Source: Rhodospirillales bacterium (GTDB lineage: Bacteria; Pseudomonadota; Alphaproteobacteria; Rhodospirillales; UBA2165). Taken from it: 55,720 nucleotides of DNA. The DNA lies in the NCBI GenBank assembly GCA_022823235.1, contig JAJDXO010000025.1, positions 1 through 55,720 of the forward strand, written 5' to 3'. Position 1 is the first letter of the stretch. The number at the start of each line of letters is the position of its first letter. A program made the translations under genes and the position numbers. Shown piece by piece: positions 42,764-50,888 of this stretch. The notes under the pieces are model-generated. The model worked only from the letters and a program-made list of their open reading frames with translations. It made no database searches and was not told the DNA's origin.

Positions 42764-43744
42764 TCACCGGGCGGATCGCCGCTCCCGTTCAATCCGCCGC
42801 CACCTGGCGACGTTGGCATTGTGTTCCCGAAGCGTCCGGGCAAACAAATGCCCCCCCTTGCCGTCGGCAACGAAATAGAGATCGCCGGTTGCCGCGGGGT
42901 TGACCGCCGCCTCAAGGGACGCACGGCCCGGATTCGCGATCGGGCCCGGCGGCAGGCCGCGAATGACATACGTGTTGAACGGATGATCCTTGGCGAGATC
43001 GGCACGGGTCAGCCGCCGTCCGAGCGGCCCCCGGCCATCGGTCAATCCGTAAACCACGGTCGGATCGGATTGCAGGCGCATGCCCTTGTTGAGACGGTTG
43101 ATGAAGACGCCGGCGACCCGCTGGCGCTCATCGGCGCGCCCGGTCTCTTTCTCGACAATGGAGGCCAGGATGACGGCTTCGGCGGGCGATTTGATCGGCA
43201 GCCCAGGGGCCCGGCGATGCCAAATCTCCTCCAGGACATCCGCCATGGCGATCCGCATCCGCCGGACGATCTGCTCCCGGGTGTCGCCGTACGAAAAATG
43301 ATAGGTCTCCGGCAGCAGCGACCCCTCGTCGGGCCGCCGCCTGATTTCTCCCGACAACCCTTCGGTCGCTCGAAGCTGCGCCAGTATCTGCGCGGTGGTC
43401 AGCCCCTCGGCTACCGTCAGCCGACGGACGACGGTCTTGCCCTCGTCCAAAAGGCCGACAATAGCCCGCGGGCTGAGGGACGGCGGGATGGCAAATTCGC
43501 CGGCCTTGAGCGTCTTGTCCGGGTCCAGCAGCCGCAGGCCGGCCCGGAACACATACGCGGATCGAATCAGGCCGCGGCCCTGCAAATCCCGGGCGATGGC
43601 ATCGACACCGGCTCCTTCGACGATCATGATCCTCGTGCCGATATTGTACGGCCCGGGACGGAGATATTCCGCGTAGCCCCAGGCCACGACGCCGCCGGCC
43701 GCCAGTCCCACCGCCAGAACAAATCCGAATAGCCAGCGGAGCAT
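42764..43744 (-). CDS. mltG: Endolytic murein transglycosylase MltG
   Basis: A 326-residue inner-membrane enzyme that cuts nascent peptidoglycan. Residues about 1-25 are an N-terminal membrane anchor. The YceG domain follows, with LLPETYHFSYGDTREQIV and the catalytic Glu (about residue 198) in ILASIVEKETGRADERQRVA, then VFINRLNKGMRLQSDPTVVYG. AGGAGG lies 11 bases upstream and includes the fabF stop codon. It is the last gene of the fab run, as in many Proteobacteria. Confidence 0.95.
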   Translation of the reverse strand: MLRWLFGFVLAVGLAAGGVVAWGYAEYLRPGPYNIGTRIMIVEGAGVDAIARDLQGRGLIRSAYVFRAGLRLLDPDKTLKAGEFAIPPSLSPRAIVGLLDEGKTVVRRLTVAEGLTTAQILAQLRATEGLSGEIRRRPDEGSLLPETYHFSYGDTREQIVRRMRIAMADVLEEIWHRRAPGLPIKSPAEAVILASIVEKETGRADERQRVAGVFINRLNKGMRLQSDPTVVYGLTDGRGPLGRRLTRADLAKDHPFNTYVIRGLPPGPIANPGRASLEAAVNPAATGDLYFVADGKGGHLFARTLREHNANVARWRRIERERRSAR

Positions 43745-43759
43745 GCGGCGCCGGGCCTC

Positions 43760-45031
43760 CTAGGATGGAGCGGTAAGGATCAGCGACGCGTTGGTTCCGC
43801 CAAAGCCGAAGGAATTGGAGAGGGCGGTCTTGATGGACCGCTCCTGGGCCTGGTGCGGCACTAGATTGATGTCGCAGCTTTCGGACGGGTTATCCAGGTT
43901 CAGGGTCGGCGGCGCCACGCCGTCTCTTATCGCCAGGATGCAAAACACCGCCTCGACGGAGCCGGCCGCGCCCAGCAGGTGTCCGATGGAGGACTTGGTG
44001 GACGACATGGCGATCTCATACGCATGGTCGCCAAACAGCCGCTTCACCGCACCGACCTCGATCTCGTCGCCCAGCGGCGTCGACGTGCCGTGGGCGTTGA
44101 CGTAGTCGATATCCTCGGCATTCAGACCCGCCCGCTTGAGGGCCGCCTTCATGGAGCGGAAACCGCCGTTGCCGTCTTCCGGCGGCGCCGTAATGTGGTG
44201 AGCGTCCCCCGACATCCCGTAACCGACGACCTCGGCATAAATCTTGGCGCCCCGCTTCCTGGCGTGCTCCAATTCCTCGAGCACGACGATGCCGGCGCCC
44301 TCGCCGATGACGAACCCGTCCCGGTCCTTGTCGTAGGGACGCGAGGCCTTCTCGGGCGTATCATTGAAACCGGTCGACAATGCGCGGGCCTGTGCGAACC
44401 CTGCCATACCGAGCCGGCAGACCGCCGCTTCGGCGCCGCCGGCCACCATCACGTCGGCGTCGTCCAGCATGATCATCCGCGCCGCATCGCCGATGGCGTG
44501 CGCGCCGGAAGAGCACGCAGTGACCACGGCATGGTTCGGTCCCTTGAATCCAAACCGGATGGAAACCTGGCCGGACGCCAAGTTGATCAGGCTGGCCGGA
44601 ATGAAAAACGGGCTGAGCTTGCGGATCGACTCGTTGGCGATAACCCCGGCGCCATTCTCGATCTCGGGAAGGCCGCCGATGCCGGAACCGATGAGAACGC
44701 CCGTGCGCTCCAGCGACTCCTCGTCATCAGGGGTCCAGCCCGCATCCCTGACCGCCTCGTCGGCGGCGGCCAGCCCGAAGATGATGAAGTCGTCCATGCG
44801 GCGCCGTTCCTTGCGCGACACCACATCGTCAAAATTGAAACTGCCCGCCGGCGCGTCATCGCCGTCGGCAATCGGCACCTGGCCCGCGATCTTGGACGGC
44901 AGGTCCGATACATCAAACGAGGTGATGGCCCGGATGCCTGAATGGGCGCCGATCAGCCGTTCCCACGACGTATCGACACCGTTTCCAAGCGGTGTTACGA
45001 GCCCGACACCAGTGACGACGACACGTCTCAT
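43760..45031 (-). CDS. fabF: Beta-ketoacyl-ACP synthase II
   Basis: A 423-residue condensing enzyme of fatty acid elongation. C173 in VVTACSSGAHAIG is the acyl-accepting cysteine. The two histidines are in NAHGTSTPLGD and SSIGHLLGAAG. The ATG at 45031 matches the family start (RRVVVTGVGLVTPLGNGVD); the frame is open 13 codons further up. It follows acpP after 70 bases and precedes mltG by 15. Confidence 0.97.
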   Translation of the reverse strand: MRRVVVTGVGLVTPLGNGVDTSWERLIGAHSGIRAITSFDVSDLPSKIAGQVPIADGDDAPAGSFNFDDVVSRKERRRMDDFIIFGLAAADEAVRDAGWTPDDEESLERTGVLIGSGIGGLPEIENGAGVIANESIRKLSPFFIPASLINLASGQVSIRFGFKGPNHAVVTACSSGAHAIGDAARMIMLDDADVMVAGGAEAAVCRLGMAGFAQARALSTGFNDTPEKASRPYDKDRDGFVIGEGAGIVVLEELEHARKRGAKIYAEVVGYGMSGDAHHITAPPEDGNGGFRSMKAALKRAGLNAEDIDYVNAHGTSTPLGDEIEVGAVKRLFGDHAYEIAMSSTKSSIGHLLGAAGSVEAVFCILAIRDGVAPPTLNLDNPSESCDINLVPHQAQERSIKTALSNSFGFGGTNASLILTAPS

Positions 45032-45101
45032 GTGAACCGCTGCTCTCGGTCGACCGGCCCCCCAGGTCAACCAGGCAAATGGATAAACGCGAGGCGGCCG
45101 G

Positions 45102-45338
45102 TTAGGCCTGCGACGAGAGGAAGTCGACCGCGTCCTTCACGGTGAGGATCTTCTCGGCGGCGTCGTCCGGAATTTCGCATCCGAATTCTTCTTCGAACGC
45201 CATCACCAATTCGACGGTGTCCAGGCTGTCCGCACCCAGATCGTCGATGAAGCTGGCGGTGTCCGTCACCTTGTCTTCCTCCACGCCAAGGTGTTCGACA
45301 ATAATGCCCTTAACCCGTCCGGCAATATCATCACTCAT
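45102..45338 (-). CDS. acpP: Acyl carrier protein
   Basis: A 78-residue acidic carrier protein. S38 in [18 protein letters not shown] is the phosphopantetheine attachment site. GAGG lies nine bases upstream of the ATG. It lies between fabG and fabF, the standard order. The 148-base gap to fabG, which includes an ACTTTTTTCAG stretch, probably contains its own promoter, in line with the high ACP demand. Confidence 0.97.
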   Translation of the reverse strand: MSDDIAGRVKGIIVEHLGVEEDKVTDTASFIDDLGADSLDTVELVMAFEEEFGCEIPDDAAEKILTVKDAVDFLSSQA

Positions 45339-45486
45339 TCGCTTGTACCTCGATATGTTCTTAAAACCGCGGCCCTGGATACCGGCTGAAGATCGTCAGT
45401 TTCCAGCGAAAGACCGCAAAAGGTGCCCGTTGGTAACACACTTTTTTCAGTATGACTAGCGCTCGAACAAGGCCGCAAGAGCCCCG

Positions 45487-46224
45487 TCAAATCATAGCCA
45501 TTCCGCCGTTTACATGAAGGGTCTGGCCCGTCACATATGCGGCTTCTTCGCTGGCCAAATAGACCGCGGCGGCGGCGACGTCACCCGCCTCGCCCAATCT
45601 GCCGGCTGGGATTCGCGCCGTAATCTGGGCTTGCTGCTCCTCGGTGAGCGCGCCGGTCATCGCGGTGACGATGAAGCCGGGCGCGATGCAGTTGACGGTG
45701 ATGCCGCGGCTCGCGACTTCCTGGGCAAGCGACTTGGACATGCCGATCATGCCGGCCTTGGAGGCCGCGTAATTGGCCTGACCGGGATTGCCGGTCACGC
45801 CGACCACGGAGGTAATCCCGATGATCCGTCCCCAGCGGGCCTTCATCATCCCCCGCAGGCAGGCGCGGGCGAGCCGAAACGAGGCGGTCAGGTTGACGTC
45901 GATGACGGCCTGCCATTCCTCGTCCTTCATCCGCATGGCCAGATTGTCACGGGTGAGGCCGGCATTGTTGATCAGGATATCGATCCCGCCCATGGCCTCG
46001 CCCGCCGCCCCGGCGAGCGCATCGGCGCCGTCCGCATCGGACAGATCGCCGGGAACGGCATGCGCCCGGTCACCTAGTTCTCCCGCCAAGGCTTCCAACG
46101 CCTCGACCCGGGTGCCCGACAAGGCAACCACCGCGCCTTGGGCATGGAGGGCCTTGGCGACGGCCGACCCGATTCCGCCCGATGCGCCGGTGACCAGTGC
46201 CCGCTTGTCCGTCAGGTCCAGCAT
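45487..46224 (-). CDS. fabG: 3-oxoacyl-ACP reductase FabG
   Basis: A 245-residue NADPH-dependent SDR. The cofactor loop is VTGASGGIGSAVAKAL, followed by LINNAGLTRDNLAMRM, ITSVVGVTGNPGQANY (catalytic Ser) and ANYAASKAGMIGMSKSLAQE (Tyr-x3-Lys). It reduces 3-oxoacyl-ACP. AAGGAG lies seven bases upstream and shares bases with the fabD stop codon. The frame is open far upstream, but the ATG at 46224 fits the family start. Confidence 0.97.
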   Translation of the reverse strand: MLDLTDKRALVTGASGGIGSAVAKALHAQGAVVALSGTRVEALEALAGELGDRAHAVPGDLSDADGADALAGAAGEAMGGIDILINNAGLTRDNLAMRMKDEEWQAVIDVNLTASFRLARACLRGMMKARWGRIIGITSVVGVTGNPGQANYAASKAGMIGMSKSLAQEVASRGITVNCIAPGFIVTAMTGALTEEQQAQITARIPAGRLGEAGDVAAAAVYLASEEAAYVTGQTLHVNGGMAMI

Positions 46225-46235
46225 GGTTCCGCTCC

Positions 46236-47180
46236 TTAGAGTGTTTTGACGAATTCTTCGATATCTTCCGGGGTCTGCACCGAGACGCCCGCGAGTTCCC
46301 GGTCGATCCGGCGGGTCAGTCCGCCGAGCACCTTGCCGGCGCCGAGCTCGACCACCGTGTCGACCCCATTGTCCCGCATATACAAAACCGATTCCCGCCA
46401 GCGGACGCGGGCCGTCACCTGCTCCACCAGCAGCTTGCGGATCGTATCCGGGTCGTCCGCCGCCTCGGCCGTAACGTTGGCGATCACCGGTACGGCCGGG
46501 GCGCTCAACGTGATCGCTCCCAGTTCCCGTTCCATCGCCTCGGCCGCCGGGGCCATCATGGCGCAATGGAACGGCGCGCTGACCGGCAACTTCATGGCGC
46601 GTTTGATGCCTTCCTGCGTGGCGATCTCGATGGCCCGGTCGATGGCCGCCGCGGCGCCGGACAAAACCACCTGACCGTCGGCATTGTCGTTGGCGGCGGT
46701 ACAGACCTCGTCGCCCGCCGCGCGCTCGGCGATATCTTCCGCCTGCTCCAGCGTTGCGCCGATCAGCGCCGCCATGCCGCCCTCGCCGACGGGGACCGCT
46801 TCCTGCATGGCGGCGCCGCGGGCGCGCAGCACCCGGGCCGCATCGGCGAACGCGAACGTCCCGCCGGCGGTCAGCGCCGAATATTCGCCGAGGGAATGGC
46901 CGGCGACATACTTGCCGGCCCGGGCGAGATCGAGGCCGGCTTCCTTCTCGAGCACCCGGAAGACGGCGAGGCTCACGGCCATCAAGGCGGGCTGCGCATT
47001 GGCGGTCAGGGTTAGTTCGTCCTCGGGCCCTTCGAACATCACCTTCGAGAGCTTCTCCGAGAGCGCGTCGTCGAGTTCCTCGAAGACGTAGCGGGCCTCC
47101 GGGAAGGCGCTTGCGAGATCCCGGCCCATGCCGACGGCCTGGGACCCCTGCCCGGGAAAAACAAACGAACGAACGGCCAT
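46236..47180 (-). CDS. fabD: Malonyl-CoA-ACP transacylase
   Basis: A 314-residue acyltransferase that loads malonyl groups on ACP. It starts with RSFVFPGQGSQAVGMG. S96 in AGHSLGEYSAL is the nucleophile; the catalytic His is in PVSAPFHCAMMAPA. The ATG at 47180 matches the family start, and the upstream open frame shows no homology. It is the first gene of the minus-strand run fabD-fabG-acpP-fabF-mltG. The region 47181-47358 separates it from a divergent gene and should contain the promoter of the run. Confidence 0.97.
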   Translation of the reverse strand: MAVRSFVFPGQGSQAVGMGRDLASAFPEARYVFEELDDALSEKLSKVMFEGPEDELTLTANAQPALMAVSLAVFRVLEKEAGLDLARAGKYVAGHSLGEYSALTAGGTFAFADAARVLRARGAAMQEAVPVGEGGMAALIGATLEQAEDIAERAAGDEVCTAANDNADGQVVLSGAAAAIDRAIEIATQEGIKRAMKLPVSAPFHCAMMAPAAEAMERELGAITLSAPAVPVIANVTAEAADDPDTIRKLLVEQVTARVRWRESVLYMRDNGVDTVVELGAGKVLGGLTRRIDRELAGVSVQTPEDIEEFVKTL

Positions 47181-47358
47181 GATGATCCTGTCTGCGTGAC
47201 GCGCCGCCCGGGACGGGCGTTTGTGAATTTTCGACAGTGATAGCGCGCAGCGGGTCGGAGTCAAGAATTGCGCCGCCCGCCCGTCTCGACGATTCTATTT
47301 TGCTTCCGGCCCGGGTAGTCTATTTCCCTATTAAGGCAGCAAGCTTTCGGAACACGCG

Positions 47359-47739
47359 ATGACCAAGGAACTGTTCGTCAACGGCACCCTCATGCGGGGT
47401 CTTGCCCTGCATCCCAATCTGGCCGGCGCCGAGTTCATGGGCGAGTTCCGGACCGCGCCGGTTTACCGCCTCTACTCCATCGGCGACGTCCATCCCGGCA
47501 TGTTCGAGGTCGATGAAGGCGGCGTCTCGGTCGCCGGCGAAATGTACCGGATGAGCGACGAAATCTGGGAGAAGGTCGAGGCCGGCGAGCCGCCTCACCT
47601 TTACTGCGGTCCGGTCAGGCTGGACAACGGCGGCGTGGTTGACGGCATCCTGTTTCCCCGGGATATCGCCGAGGCCGAACACAAGGATATTTCCGAATTC
47701 GGCGACTGGCGGGCCTACGCCGCAACCCTTCGGGAGTAG
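47359..47739 (+). CDS. Stand-alone allophanate hydrolase C-terminal-like protein (gamma-glutamylcyclotransferase-like fold)
   Basis: A 126-residue protein with the cyclotransferase-like fold. It aligns by eye with the C-terminal domain of allophanate hydrolase AtzF along its whole length: LFVNGTLMRGLALHPNL, FRTAPVYRLYSI, an acidic middle, then the typical end DISEFGDWRAYAA. In AtzF this domain acts after the amidase domain on the product of allophanate cleavage. Here it is encoded alone. It lies upstream of a biuret-hydrolase-like gene on the same strand, but about 830 bases of repeats and a mobile relict separate the two, so joint function is only suggested. Confidence 0.75.
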   Translation: MTKELFVNGTLMRGLALHPNLAGAEFMGEFRTAPVYRLYSIGDVHPGMFEVDEGGVSVAGEMYRMSDEIWEKVEAGEPPHLYCGPVRLDNGGVVDGILFPRDIAEAEHKDISEFGDWRAYAATLRE

Positions 47740-47760
47740 GGTCCGGACTCGATTGATTGC

Positions 47761-47826
47761 GTCATGTAAGGTCAATTCGGACGAATTGACCGAGCCGGGC
47801 CCCGACCCGGCCTTCAGTCGGCATGA
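47761..47826. repeat. Dispersed palindromic repeat family B, copy 2 (left outer arm)
   Basis: It begins GTCATGTAAGGTCAATTCGG with a GGTCAATTCG-GA-CGAATTGACC hairpin and continues GAGCCGGGCCCCGACCCGGC, ending GGCATGAC. Positions 47761-47808 are nearly identical, in reverse orientation, to 48386-48432, so the two form an outer inverted pair around the mobile relict. It lies 21 bases after the stop of the preceding gene. Confidence 0.75.
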
Positions 47827-47840
47827 CCGTATAAGCCGTC

Positions 47841-47863
47841 ATACCCCGCTTTATGCGGGGTAT
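47841..47863. other. Strong hairpin ATACCCCGC/GCGGGGTAT
   Basis: A perfect 9-bp stem (47841-47849 and 47855-47863) with a five-base TTTAT loop. It lies between family B copies, downstream of the AtzF-C-like gene. It could end transcription of that gene, but it is followed by CCATATTTT and not a clean T-run, so it may just be part of the repeat block. Confidence 0.4.
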
Positions 47864-47930
47864 CCATATTTTCAATTCCTGAACCACAGAGACGGTGAGA
47901 CAGTGAGGAGCACCGCCCCAGCCCCAAGGC

Positions 47931-47991
47931 GTCATGGCCGGGCCCCGACCCGGCCCTCCACGTGGATGCCCGGATCAAGTCCGGGCATGAC
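47931..47991. repeat. Dispersed palindromic repeat family B, copy 3
   Basis: A 61-base block from GTCATGGCCGGGCCCCGACC to GTCCGGGCATGAC with CCACGTGG at its centre. Outer ends are complementary (GTCAT/ATGAC), and the halves pair through CCCGG-type segments. It shares the CCACGTGGAT core with the copy at 3320-3449. It sits ten bases before the left end of the MITE-like element. Confidence 0.75.
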
Positions 47992-48001
47992 GGGTGTTTG
48001 G

Positions 48002-48385
48002 CCACTACTGTCCGGTTAAGATATGTGGACAGTCTGCACGGTGTTGATTCTACTTGTTACCGCGCCGACAGGCCAAAAGCCGCAAAAAAACCGCCGGCCC
48101 GGGCGGTTTGGATTCCCATCGAAAAAGGACCGGGCGCAAAACTCCCGATCCTAGGAATAAACCATACCATATCGGTCGCACATGTCGCAAGTGTTTTTTT
48201 GAATTTAATTCTTCAAATCGGATTTTTTGTCCGATTAACGGCAAGTAAGAGAATTACGCCGAGGAAAGTACCTTGGAATATGGCTGAAAATAGCCATTAA
48301 TACCTATGTTGTCCATTGCGGCGCAAACGGTTCGGACTTGGAATAAAATATCCAAGATCGTGAAAGTTAAACCGGACAGTAGTGG
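48002..48385. mobile_element. MITE-like non-autonomous element with 16-bp terminal inverted repeats
   Basis: The left end CCACTACTGTCCGGTT (48002-48017) and the right end AACCGGACAGTAGTGG (48370-48385) are perfect inverse complements. With one gap the match extends a few more bases (TTAAG/GTTAAA). The 384-base interior is AT-rich compared with its surroundings and encodes no transposase. An open frame crosses it (47962-48300) but has no recognisable domain. No clear target-site duplication is seen. The likeliest reading is a deletion derivative or MITE mobilised by a DDE transposase elsewhere in the genome. Confidence 0.65.
48088..48109. terminator. Terminator-like hairpin inside the MITE-like element
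   Basis: AAACCGCC (48088-48095) pairs with GGCGGTTT (48102-48109) around GGCCCG. An A-run precedes the stem (48084-48090), which becomes a T-run on the minus strand, so it could stop minus-strand transcription. On the plus strand only three T follow. Confidence 0.45.
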
Positions 48386-48432
48386 GTCCGGGCCCGGCTC
48401 GGTCAATTCGGAGCGAATTGACCTTACATGAC
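48386..48432. repeat. Dispersed palindromic repeat family B, copy 4 (right outer arm, inverted)
   Basis: It reads GTCCGGGCCCGGCTCGGTCA, then a GGTCAATTCG-GAG-CGAATTGACC hairpin, ending TTACATGAC. It is the reverse complement of 47761-47808 with a few changes. It abuts the right end of the MITE-like element exactly. The following 133 bases (48433-48565) lead into the hydrolase gene and hold its promoter or leader; no clear boxes are seen. Confidence 0.75.
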
Positions 48433-48565
48433 GAAAAAATCCCCTAATAGAGTGCAGACCCTAGCTCTCCAGATACGGTCATGACGTTTCTGTGGTTATT
48501 CGACGGCGGGAATGTTACGGTTCCCGACGCTGGGAGGGAGGATGCACCTGTCATCTGGAGGGGGC

Positions 48566-49261
48566 ATGCCATTCGCCTTCGATGCCGAACCCTACGCGCT
48601 GGAGTTTGAGCGCAAGACGACAGCGCTGCTGATCATCGACATGCAGCGCGACTTTTTGGAGCCCGGCGGGTTCGGCGAAATGCTGGGCAACGACGTCTCC
48701 CTTCTCCGCGCCGCCATCGGTCCCTGCAAACGTACCCTCGCCGCCGCGCGCGAAGCCGGTCTACTGGTGATGCACACGCGCGAAGGCCATCGTCCCGACC
48801 TCGCCGACGCGCCGCCGACCAAGCTCGCCCGGGGCGGGCTCGAGACCGGCATCGGCGCCGACGGGCCCATGGGGCGCATTTTGGTCCGCGGCGAACCGGG
48901 TCATGAGATCGTTCCCGAACTCGCGCCGAAATCCGGCGAACCGGTCATCGACAAGTCCGGCAAGGGCGCGTTCTACGAAACCGATTTGGAGCTCATGCTC
49001 CGCAACAACAACATCCGCACGATCATCGTTTGCGGCGTGACCACCGAGGTCTGCGTCCACACGACCGTACGCGAAGCCAACGACCGGGGCTACGAGTGCC
49101 TGGTCCTGGAAGACTGCGTCGGGTCGTATTTTCCGGAATTCCAGCGTGTCGGCATCGACATGATCAAGGCCCAGGGCGGCATCTTCGGATGGGTGTCGAA
49201 CTCGGAAAAAGCCATCGCCGGACTCAACCGGTGTGCGCCCCAGCCGGGGCACCGTCGTTAA
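48566..49261 (+). CDS. Isochorismatase-family cysteine hydrolase, biuret hydrolase-like
   Basis: A 231-residue amidohydrolase. The catalytic triad is visible: D25 (ALLIIDMQRDFLEPGG), K130 (IDKSGKGAFYETDL) and C163 (GVTTEVCVHTT). The triad spacing (105 and 33 residues) and EPGGFGEMLGND resemble biuret amidohydrolase and N-carbamoyl amidases of the family. Such enzymes release ammonia or carbamate from biuret, ureidoacrylate or N-carbamoylsarcosine. The ATG at 48566 follows GGAGGGGG and fits the family; ATGs at 48542 and the open frame from 48512 are alternatives. The permease gene follows after 23 bases, and a carbamoyl-transfer operon after that, so a ureide-type substrate is inferred. Confidence 0.85.
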   Translation: MPFAFDAEPYALEFERKTTALLIIDMQRDFLEPGGFGEMLGNDVSLLRAAIGPCKRTLAAAREAGLLVMHTREGHRPDLADAPPTKLARGGLETGIGADGPMGRILVRGEPGHEIVPELAPKSGEPVIDKSGKGAFYETDLELMLRNNNIRTIIVCGVTTEVCVHTTVREANDRGYECLVLEDCVGSYFPEFQRVGIDMIKAQGGIFGWVSNSEKAIAGLNRCAPQPGHRR

Positions 49262-49284
49262 CCGTCAAATAAAGGGGTGAAGTT

Positions 49285-50832
49285 ATGGAACGACAAGTAT
49301 CTTGGTGGGAACCGGGAGATTGGAACGGGTTCTTTGGCCTGGGCACCAATGTTCTGGTCAACCTCCTCGTCCTCACGGGACTTTTGAAATTCGTCATCGG
49401 CATACCGGACGAGGTTTTGTTCGGTTCGATCCTGCCGGCGGTGGGCCTGATGCTGTTCCTGGGCAACGTATACTATGCCTGGATGGCCATGCGGCTCGGC
49501 GCCAAGGAGGGGCGCAGCGACGTCACCGCGTTGCCCTCCGGTCCCAGCGTGCCGCACATGTTCTTCGTGGTCTTCGCCATCATGCTTCCGATCAAGGCGT
49601 CGCATGGATGGCAGGCCGCGTGGCAGGCCGGCATGATCTGGGTGTTCGTCGAGGGCATCGTGCTGTTCGCCTGCGCCCACATCGCGCCGAGCATCCGCAG
49701 GATTACGCCGCGGGCGGCCCTGTTGGGGACGCTGGCCGGCATCTCCATCACCTTTATCTCCATGCGGCCGGCCTTCGAGATCGCCGAGACGCCGATCATT
49801 GGCCTGGTCTGCCTGGCGATCATCCTGGCGGCCTGGTTCGGCAAGATCCGCTATCCCGGCAACGTGCCGGGCGGTCTGGTCGCCATCGCCGTCGGCACCA
49901 TCCTGGCGTGGTTGAGCTACGCCTTCGGCTGGGGTTTCGGCGGCATGAACCCGGACGCGGTTTCCGGTTCGGTCGCCAATCTCGGCTTCTCGTTTGCCTG
50001 GTTCCAGATCGGCAATCTGATCGAAGGCTGGCAGTTCCTCGCCCTGGTCGCCGTCACCGCTATCCCGTTCGGCGTCTATGACTTCATCGAAGCCATGGAT
50101 AACGTGGAAAGCGCGTCGGCCGCGGGCGACGAATATTCCGAGCGGGAGGCCATCAGCGCCGAGGGCATCATCAGCCTGTTCGGCACGCTGCTCGGCAGCC
50201 CATTCGCCAACGCGGTGTATATCGGCCATCCGGGCTGGAAATCCATCGGCGGCCGGGTCGGCTATTCGTTGGCCACCGGCGTCATGGTCCTGGTGCTCAC
50301 CTGGCTGTCCATCGTACCGCTGATCCTGGCCATCGTGCCCGTCGTGGCGATTATCCCGATCCTGTTGTACATCGGGGCGCTGATCGGCGCGCAGGCCTTC
50401 CAGGAAACGCCCAAGAACCACGGGCCGGCCATCGTGCTGGCTCTGGTGCCCAATCTGGCCGCGTGGGCCAAGGTGCAGATCGACGGGGCGCTGGGCGCAG
50501 CGGGAACCAATGCGGCAGCCGTGGGGCTCGACAAGATGGCGCAGAACGGCGTCCTCTATAACGGCCTCGAGGTGCTGGCCGGCGGGGCCGTGGTCACGGG
50601 TCTGCTGTGGGGCGCGATTGCGGTGCTGCTGATCGAGAGGAAGGCCATGGCGGCGGGGCATGTGGCGATCGCCGCCGCGGTCCTGACCTTCTTCGGCTTC
50701 ATCCACGGATCGGCCGTCGCCATCAACGTCTCGCCGTTGGTGACGATCTCATACGTGATCGTCGGCGTGCTGTTCTACGGCATGTCGAAGATGGCCACCG
50801 AGGACGAGTCCTCATCGGCCTCCGCCGAGTAG
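49285..50832 (+). CDS. NCS2-like permease, putative ureide/nucleobase transporter
   Basis: A 515-residue membrane protein with about 12 to 14 hydrophobic segments, resembling xanthine/uracil permease-fold proteins. Recognisable parts are NGFFGLGTNVLVNLLVLTG at the start, VTALPSGPSVPHMFFVVFAI (a substrate-site-like segment), IPFGVYDFIEAMDNVESA and LFGTLLGSPFANAVYIGHPG. The C-terminus is Ser/Glu-rich. NCS2 proteins import nucleobases and related ring or ureide compounds by ion symport. It sits between the cysteine hydrolase and the carbamoyl-transfer genes, so it probably imports the pathway substrate. Confidence 0.75.
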   Translation: MERQVSWWEPGDWNGFFGLGTNVLVNLLVLTGLLKFVIGIPDEVLFGSILPAVGLMLFLGNVYYAWMAMRLGAKEGRSDVTALPSGPSVPHMFFVVFAIMLPIKASHGWQAAWQAGMIWVFVEGIVLFACAHIAPSIRRITPRAALLGTLAGISITFISMRPAFEIAETPIIGLVCLAIILAAWFGKIRYPGNVPGGLVAIAVGTILAWLSYAFGWGFGGMNPDAVSGSVANLGFSFAWFQIGNLIEGWQFLALVAVTAIPFGVYDFIEAMDNVESASAAGDEYSEREAISAEGIISLFGTLLGSPFANAVYIGHPGWKSIGGRVGYSLATGVMVLVLTWLSIVPLILAIVPVVAIIPILLYIGALIGAQAFQETPKNHGPAIVLALVPNLAAWAKVQIDGALGAAGTNAAAVGLDKMAQNGVLYNGLEVLAGGAVVTGLLWGAIAVLLIERKAMAAGHVAIAAAVLTFFGFIHGSAVAINVSPLVTISYVIVGVLFYGMSKMATEDESSSASAE

Positions 50833-50888
50833 CGGCACTCCCCGGGACGGCGCATGCCGTCCCGGGGACGGCTACGCCAGGGGGACCC

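Noticed and set aside
47962-48300. 112-codon open frame inside the MITE-like element
   Set aside because: No start signal, no recognisable domain, and it begins outside the element in a palindromic repeat.
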